7,964 nt of DNA from Deltaproteobacteria bacterium (GTDB taxonomy: Bacteria > Desulfobacterota > DSM-4660 > Desulfatiglandales > Desulfatiglandaceae): assembly GCA_019307645.1 (NCBI GenBank), contig JAFDJF010000485.1, positions 1 through 7,964 on the forward strand, given 5' to 3'. The notes beneath the pieces were generated by a model that did not search any database, was not told the DNA's origin, and was given only the letters and a program-made list of their open reading frames with translations. Shown piece after piece: positions 6,187 to 7,964 of the stretch (its first letter is position 1; each line of letters begins with the position of its first letter). The position numbers and the translations under genes are program-made.

Positions 6187-7272
6187 TCACTCAACCCAAT
6201 GAAGCACGTTGCGGATCACCGACCACCTGGGTTGCTTCTTTACGGCCTTCTTGCCCAGAATCCAGTAGTTGTAAATTGCTTGCATACGCTTGCTTTTTTT
6301 GGCGTCCTGGATCCATGTGTTCACATACTTGACCAGGGTAATGTCGCCCCGCGGCATGGCAAAGGCTGTGGGTAATTTGACACCCAGCGGTTGCGGCACC
6401 ACCACAGAGTATTGCGGATAGATCAGACTCCAGGCGGAACCCGCTTCAGCTGATAGAATCAGAGCATCGAGAGGCGGGCCTTTTTTAGTGAAAAACTCCC
6501 TAGATGAATCCAAAAGCACAATCTTTGCTTCGGGCAGGGCGCTTCGGACCTTGTCAACAAAGTACTGGACCTTGGGCACGCCCACAGTCAGACCCTCCAT
6601 GTTTTTGACGTCGCTCAAATAGCTGAACTCCTCGCGTTTGTAGTCCTTAACGATGAAGGCGATTGTCTGATCGATGTATGATTCGGAAAAATACATCTTG
6701 TGGGCCAGGCCCGGATTGGCCATTAGCCCCCCCATCATAATGTCGATGGTTCCCTGGTTCAATCGCTCAGAGATTTCGTCGGACTCTACGAGGATGAACT
6801 CAAGCCGAAAGTTCATATCCCGTGCCATCATATGAGCCATCTCGATGTCAAAACCCACAAGTCGTCCCGCGTCATTGGTAAAGACAAATGGCAGGGCGTC
6901 TTTTTTATAGCCGACTCGCAAAACGCCCTTCTCAAGAATACTGTCAAGACGAGATTCCGAGGAAGTGCTGAGTGTTGGCGGAGGGGGCAGCGACTTGTAG
7001 ACCTTTGCCTGAGTCGGTTCGTACAACAGATCCATTTCAACGAAGATCCGATATCCCTGATACTCCCGTTTGATCCCGTATGTCAGAATGATCTGGACCG
7101 TCAGGATGGTGATCAAGACAGACAATACGAACAAAGCGGCAAATGAAATCAGACGCTTCCATCTGAACCTTAGACGTCCGGCAATGGCGCTGGCCCCGAG
7201 CAGGGCCAACACAAGCGTATGTACCGCCGACAAAAGGGCCTCGAACCGAGTGAGGTTTTTGATTATCTTCAT
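6187..7272 (-). CDS. Family-3 solute-binding protein with two N-terminal membrane helices; apparent C-terminal half of a split symporter-SBP fusion
   Basis: Residues ~108-340 form a bacterial extracellular solute-binding domain of family 3 (amino-acid type), opening with LRVGYKKDALPFVF and the hallmark GFDIEMA at 140-146, then the typical DIMMGG and YFSESYIDQT blocks. It should bind a small solute outside the inner membrane. Residues ~11-32 and ~42-66 are hydrophobic helices, not a cleavable signal. RFEALLSAVHTLVLALLG at the N-terminus resembles the last transmembrane part of dicarboxylate/cation symporters that carry a fused C-terminal binding domain, a known architecture in Proteobacteria. 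The rest of such a symporter lies just upstream on the same strand and in the same frame, with four stop codons between. The ATG at 7272 has only a weak, distant ribosome site (AGGA about 15 bases away), so separate expression is doubtful. I regard it as a broken-gene fragment with an intact binding domain. Confidence 0.82.
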   Translation of the reverse strand: MKIIKNLTRFEALLSAVHTLVLALLGASAIAGRLRFRWKRLISFAALFVLSVLITILTVQIILTYGIKREYQGYRIFVEMDLLYEPTQAKVYKSLPPPPTLSTSSESRLDSILEKGVLRVGYKKDALPFVFTNDAGRLVGFDIEMAHMMARDMNFRLEFILVESDEISERLNQGTIDIMMGGLMANPGLAHKMYFSESYIDQTIAFIVKDYKREEFSYLSDVKNMEGLTVGVPKVQYFVDKVRSALPEAKIVLLDSSREFFTKKGPPLDALILSAEAGSAWSLIYPQYSVVVPQPLGVKLPTAFAMPRGDITLVKYVNTWIQDAKKSKRMQAIYNYWILGKKAVKKQPRWSVIRNVLHWVE

Positions 7273-7404
7273 AGCCGGTGCTTCATCCTGTCATGAGAGG
7301 GTTGTAGGTAAACCCGGGTTCAGCATTGCCAAATAAATGTTTCCGATAAATAATTCTCACCAGTGCAAACGAAGTTCAACGGATTGAGTTGCTCAATCCG
7401 ACGG
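7273..7404 (-). other. Non-coding spacer interrupting the symporter-SBP gene
   Basis: This ~130-base segment separates the two halves of the presumed fusion. On the - strand all three frames are interrupted, and none of the translations resembles the expected re-entrant loop and final helix region of a symporter. Its length is close to the ~50 codons expected there, so native sequence seems to have been replaced rather than merely interrupted. No terminal inverted repeats or flanking duplications are visible. The longest open stretch reads roughly FALVRIIYRKHLFGNAEPGF and a little further, which I do not recognise. Confidence 0.6.
7380..7400. repeat. Perfect 9-bp stem hairpin just after the symporter fragment stop
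   Basis: CGGATTGAG, three-base loop, CTCAATCCG. It begins four bases after the TGA of the symporter fragment on the - strand. The following bases (GTTGAACTTCGTTT) are only partly T-rich, so it could be a weak terminator or the edge of inserted sequence. Confidence 0.5.
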
Positions 7405-7964
7405 TCAACACACAGACAGGGGAAAACCGGAAATCCAGGCAGCAAAGATCAGGAAGCTGAGCGATAGCACGGTGCCAATGCTTGGGAAACTGTAGGCGGC
7501 GGGAACGATTACGTCAACCATAGCCTCATGTCCTTCCCCCTGTGAAGTGCTCTTCTGAAGCAACGCTTTACCCTTCTCCGCCAGGATCGGCAGGACAACA
7601 AAGACGCTGCCTGTGGCAAATGCCGTTATGAGCGCATCCCGGCTCATTCCAACCACATCCCTGTACCGGAGAGACGTGAGGGCGACCACCATGCCCGGCA
7701 GTATACAGAATGCCAGCAGCAGGGCGATCGCTATGTAACACACCACATAAACCTGTATGGTCCTGAATTCATCTATGCTCATGGTGCCCGCGGCACTTGC
7801 GGCAATGGCAAAAACACCAAATGGCGCCAGGCTGACGACAAAACCTGTGACACGGCTCAGTGCATCGACCATAACGGAAAGACTCTCCATAAGGCCTTTT
7901 TTGTTTCCAATGCCGATCAGGGCTACACCCACTGCGATGCTGAACACCACCACGGCCGGAACGA
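7405..7964 (-). CDS. Dicarboxylate/amino acid:cation symporter (SDF/DAACS family), C-terminal part; truncated at both ends
   Basis: Secondary transporter of the sodium/proton:dicarboxylate symporter family at the inner membrane. The frame runs open to the window edge, so the N-terminal half lies outside; the GTG at 7953 is only an internal Val in VPAVVVFSIAVGVALIGIG. About 185 residues are visible: VVSLAPFGVFAIAA, the helix YVVCYIAIALLLAFCILPG, the re-entrant loop region ITAFATGSVFVVLPIL, and VDVIVPAAYSFPSIGTVLSL. At the place of the NMDGT cation-binding motif of typical members it has PSIGT, as I recall for the subgroup fused to binding domains. The protein stops at FPLSVC, before the second re-entrant hairpin and the last transmembrane helix that complete the transport site. 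It is therefore probably non-functional as a separate polypeptide. The missing helix seems to be at the start of the neighbouring solute-binding ORF. Confidence 0.83.
   Translation of the reverse strand, partial: VPAVVVFSIAVGVALIGIGNKKGLMESLSVMVDALSRVTGFVVSLAPFGVFAIAASAAGTMSIDEFRTIQVYVVCYIAIALLLAFCILPGMVVALTSLRYRDVVGMSRDALITAFATGSVFVVLPILAEKGKALLQKSTSQGEGHEAMVDVIVPAAYSFPSIGTVLSLSFLIFAAWISGFPLSVC

Noticed and set aside
6832..7146. + strand ORFs opposite the solute-binding gene
   Set aside because: They are antisense shadows of a well-supported coding frame, with no ribosome site or family features.
7273..7407. UGA recoding linking the symporter and solute-binding ORFs, since the four in-frame stops are all TGA
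   Set aside because: The read-through translation does not resemble the missing symporter segment, no selenocysteine-type context is evident, and another gene here uses TGA as a normal stop.

Overview
The window looks like accessory-leaning chromosome of a Gram-negative bacterium. An LPS-type acyltransferase, a Sec-exported mechanosensitive channel and a lipoprotein imply an outer envelope. A tandem universal stress protein, a symporter/solute-binding fusion and short palindromic repeats are typical of anaerobic Deltaproteobacteria (Desulfobacterota). That placement is an inference from gene style, not from a marker gene.

Layout: on the + strand, bases 3-884 hold the 3' part of a lysophospholipid/lipid A acyltransferase. 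A 27-base gap separates it from a large MscS-family channel gene (912-3281), whose last ~30 codons are thrown out of frame; the family C-terminus is readable in the +1 frame up to 3324. A 178-bp MITE-like element (3361-3538) follows. It has inverted ends and a perfect 8-bp flanking duplication, and sits exactly on the ribosome binding site of a two-domain universal stress protein gene (3550-4431). After a 149-base convergent gap, everything is on the - strand. A nitrilase-superfamily lipoprotein (4581-5927) carries a 27-bp in-frame tandem duplication near its 3' end. A second, unrelated MITE (5962-6105, perfect 17-18-bp inverted ends, 8-10-bp duplication) lies at its 5' end. Next come a family-3 solute-binding protein with two N-terminal membrane helices (6187-7272) and the C-terminal part of a dicarboxylate/cation symporter (7405 to the window edge).

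How the genes fit together: the acyltransferase and channel look like an envelope operon. The symporter fragment and the solute-binding ORF look like two halves of one symporter-SBP fusion, separated by a ~130-base segment with stops in all three - strand frames. The nitrilase lipoprotein downstream could release carboxylates outside the cytoplasm for such a transporter, but this is speculative.

The most notable theme is recent decay and remodelling: two different MITEs each inserted in a translation-initiation region, a frameshifting lesion in the channel gene, a broken transporter and a fresh tandem duplication, all within 8 kb. I see no CRISPR array, tRNA, rRNA or complete transposase gene, and no clear new multi-gene system.
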